Assembly: GCF_918698085.1 (NCBI RefSeq) | Contig: NZ_CAKKLP010000001.1 | Location: forward strand, 868,001 to 932,000 | Origin: Chryseobacterium sp. Bi04 | Lineage (GTDB): Bacteria; Bacteroidota; Bacteroidia; Flavobacteriales; Weeksellaceae | Reading direction: 5' to 3' | DNA length: 64,000 bases | Part shown: piece by piece, positions 62,836 through 64,000 of the stretch | Numbering within the stretch: the first letter of the stretch is position 1 | Layout of the letters: every line of letters begins with the position of its first letter | Notes under the pieces: model-generated | The model's database searches: none | Seen by the model: only the letters and a program-made list of their open reading frames with translations | Told to the model about the DNA's origin: nothing | Made by a program: the position numbers and the translations under genes

Positions 62836-64000
62836 AAACAATAGGTAATATCATAGTATTTGTGTTTTTATGTTTCAGCTGTTGTATAAAAGCACAAAAG
62901 AAAGAGATAGAAATATTATCAAAAGATAAAGCTGAGATCAATAAAGCTATTAATCTTTACAAAACAGATAATACAAAAGAAATCCTGACAACATTTCTTA
63001 GAACGGCATTGAACAACATTACAAGTGAAGAGAAATCATTCAGTATTAATACAACATTGTATGCCATTGATTCCTTATTCCATCTTTCAAAAGATGAACC
63101 CAGTGATTTTATTAAGCAAACCTCATTTGATTTTAAGCTAAAAGCCAACGAACAAAATTCAGTATCGAGTATTTATTTTGGATTTACAACTGCAATTGTT
63201 AATAATAAAGATTTAAAAACAAAAAAATTGGATTCCAAAGATTTTGCAGCCCTTGAAAAGAATGTGTTTATACAGGCTGATATTAAAAAATCACTGTATG
63301 CTTTACTCCTAAAAAAAGAAGAAATAAGTAATCAGAAAATTGATTCGGTAAAAGCGCAGATCAATACGATATTGCAATCATTACATAAGAGCTCAAAATA
63401 TGAGGATACATGCTTTGCCCAGACAAAAATAAGCAAACGATTACGGGCTTTATTTTCAAAGGTGAATTTAAGCCATGAAGAAAGCCAATCGAAACAAGTA
63501 GAATTTGATGATGTATTGGAAGGGTTAGAAGATAAGGAAATAAGCAAAGTACAGACAGATATAGATGGGGAACTGGAAGCACTAAAAGACTATATCAATA
63601 CTAAAGAACTGGAATCTTTAAACAAAAAATGGGACGATGCTAAAGAAAAAAGCGATTTTATGGCGCTTACAAATGATATTAACCAAATTAATTTTGATGG
63701 TGATGTTTTTAGAGAAGTCACAAAAGATGAAGATTATAAGAGAATTGTAAAAAACTACCGGGAAGGAAAAGACCCTCTTAAAATGCTGCATAAAGAAGTT
63801 GCTGAAACCTATTCAAGAAGAATGCTCTGGACCGTTTCTCCGGCTATGGAGTACGACAGAGAAAATAAACAGGGAATTTATAATATGGCAACAAAAATGA
63901 CGGTAGGGATTTCTAATAAACTCCAAAGAAAACCCTGGGAAATAGAAGCCAATGCCACATTTAAAGTTTCTAAAGATACACTGAACCAAGCCACAAATTA
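62832..64000 (+). CDS. Exported protein, probably ending in an outer-membrane domain; 3' end outside the window
   Basis: Open for 389 codons to the window end. It starts MKTIGNIIVFVFLCFSC, a signal peptide that could be cut at IKAQ or lipidated at Cys16. Residues 20-330 are charged and helical, possibly coiled coil (KAEINKAINLYKTDN, EEISNQKIDSVKAQINTIL). From about residue 340 the pattern becomes strand-like (MLWTVSPAMEYD, MATKMTVGIS, PWEIEANATFKV), which suggests the start of a beta domain. No family is recognised. It overlaps the small protein gene by 4 bp. Confidence 0.8.
   Translation, partial: MKTIGNIIVFVFLCFSCCIKAQKKEIEILSKDKAEINKAINLYKTDNTKEILTTFLRTALNNITSEEKSFSINTTLYAIDSLFHLSKDEPSDFIKQTSFDFKLKANEQNSVSSIYFGFTTAIVNNKDLKTKKLDSKDFAALEKNVFIQADIKKSLYALLLKKEEISNQKIDSVKAQINTILQSLHKSSKYEDTCFAQTKISKRLRALFSKVNLSHEESQSKQVEFDDVLEGLEDKEISKVQTDIDGELEALKDYINTKELESLNKKWDDAKEKSDFMALTNDINQINFDGDVFREVTKDEDYKRIVKNYREGKDPLKMLHKEVAETYSRRMLWTVSPAMEYDRENKQGIYNMATKMTVGISNKLQRKPWEIEANATFKVSKDTLNQATN

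Noticed and set aside
1..64000. Insertion sequences, prophage, integron or CRISPR loci
   Set aside because: No transposase, integrase, phage structural or cas gene was found on either strand.

Overview
The window reads as a chromosomal segment of a flavobacterium, most likely Chryseobacterium or a close relative. The DNA is AT-rich. Genes lack Shine-Dalgarno sequences and are preceded by A-rich stretches. Several promoters fit the Bacteroidota pattern TTG-N17-20-TAnnTTTG. The protein content points the same way: SusC/CirA-type receptors, PepSY proteins, numerous lipoproteins, a Chryseobacterium-type double-glycine peptide, and a terpene synthase of the Bacteroidota kind. No insertion sequence, prophage, CRISPR array, rRNA or tRNA gene was seen.

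Layout. 1-8.2 kb: a partial HtrA protease, tRNA hydroxylase trhO, 5-formyl-THF cyclo-ligase, a lipoprotein/membrane-protein pair, an alanine-rich repeat lipoprotein, a SpoU methyltransferase and rmuC. 8.3-16 kb: an OmpR-type two-component system followed by a CusCBA/CzcCBA-like metal efflux operon, with 11-bp-phased repeats in front of the operon. 16.2-20.7 kb: a cysteine-rich double-glycine peptide, a DUF6624-like protein, an isochorismatase-like hydrolase, a YciI protein, pncB, and a dps gene broken by one in-frame amber codon. 21-26.3 kb: a GT-C-like membrane protein, then rpsL-rpsG-fusA-rpsJ ending in a strong terminator.

26.5-42.8 kb is an accessory block that separates rpsJ from rplC. 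It holds iron-uptake genes (TonB receptor, Spy-like lipoprotein, PepSY protein, low-affinity iron permease), a class I terpene synthase, large secreted proteins of unknown function, and the glycerol operon glpD-glpK-glpF-outer membrane protein with a divergent DeoR-type regulator. 42.9-56.9 kb is the S10-spc-alpha ribosomal cluster from rplC to rplQ, with secY, infA and rpoA. It is interrupted by an AT-rich tandem repeat and two internal hairpins. 56.9-64 kb holds a lipoprotein, a GH35 beta-galactosidase, a NarL/LytS-type two-component operon with a lipoprotein and a membrane protein between regulator and kinase, and a two-gene secreted-protein unit that runs off the window.

The strongest candidate for something undescribed is a shared promoter architecture. 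A 22-bp palindrome (AATYAYCC-N4-GGGTAATT-GA) sits exactly 19 nt upstream of a GAAATTTG box before both the NarL-type regulator gene (59501) and the downstream secreted-protein pair (62542). A related element sits at nearly the same distance before the minus-strand genes starting at 36239 and 36957. This suggests one regulon of secreted proteins controlled by the local regulator. Other highlights are the amber-interrupted dps, the terpene synthase, the orphan cysteine-rich peptide, the phased CTAAT array, and the TTTCGTTT operators at glpD.
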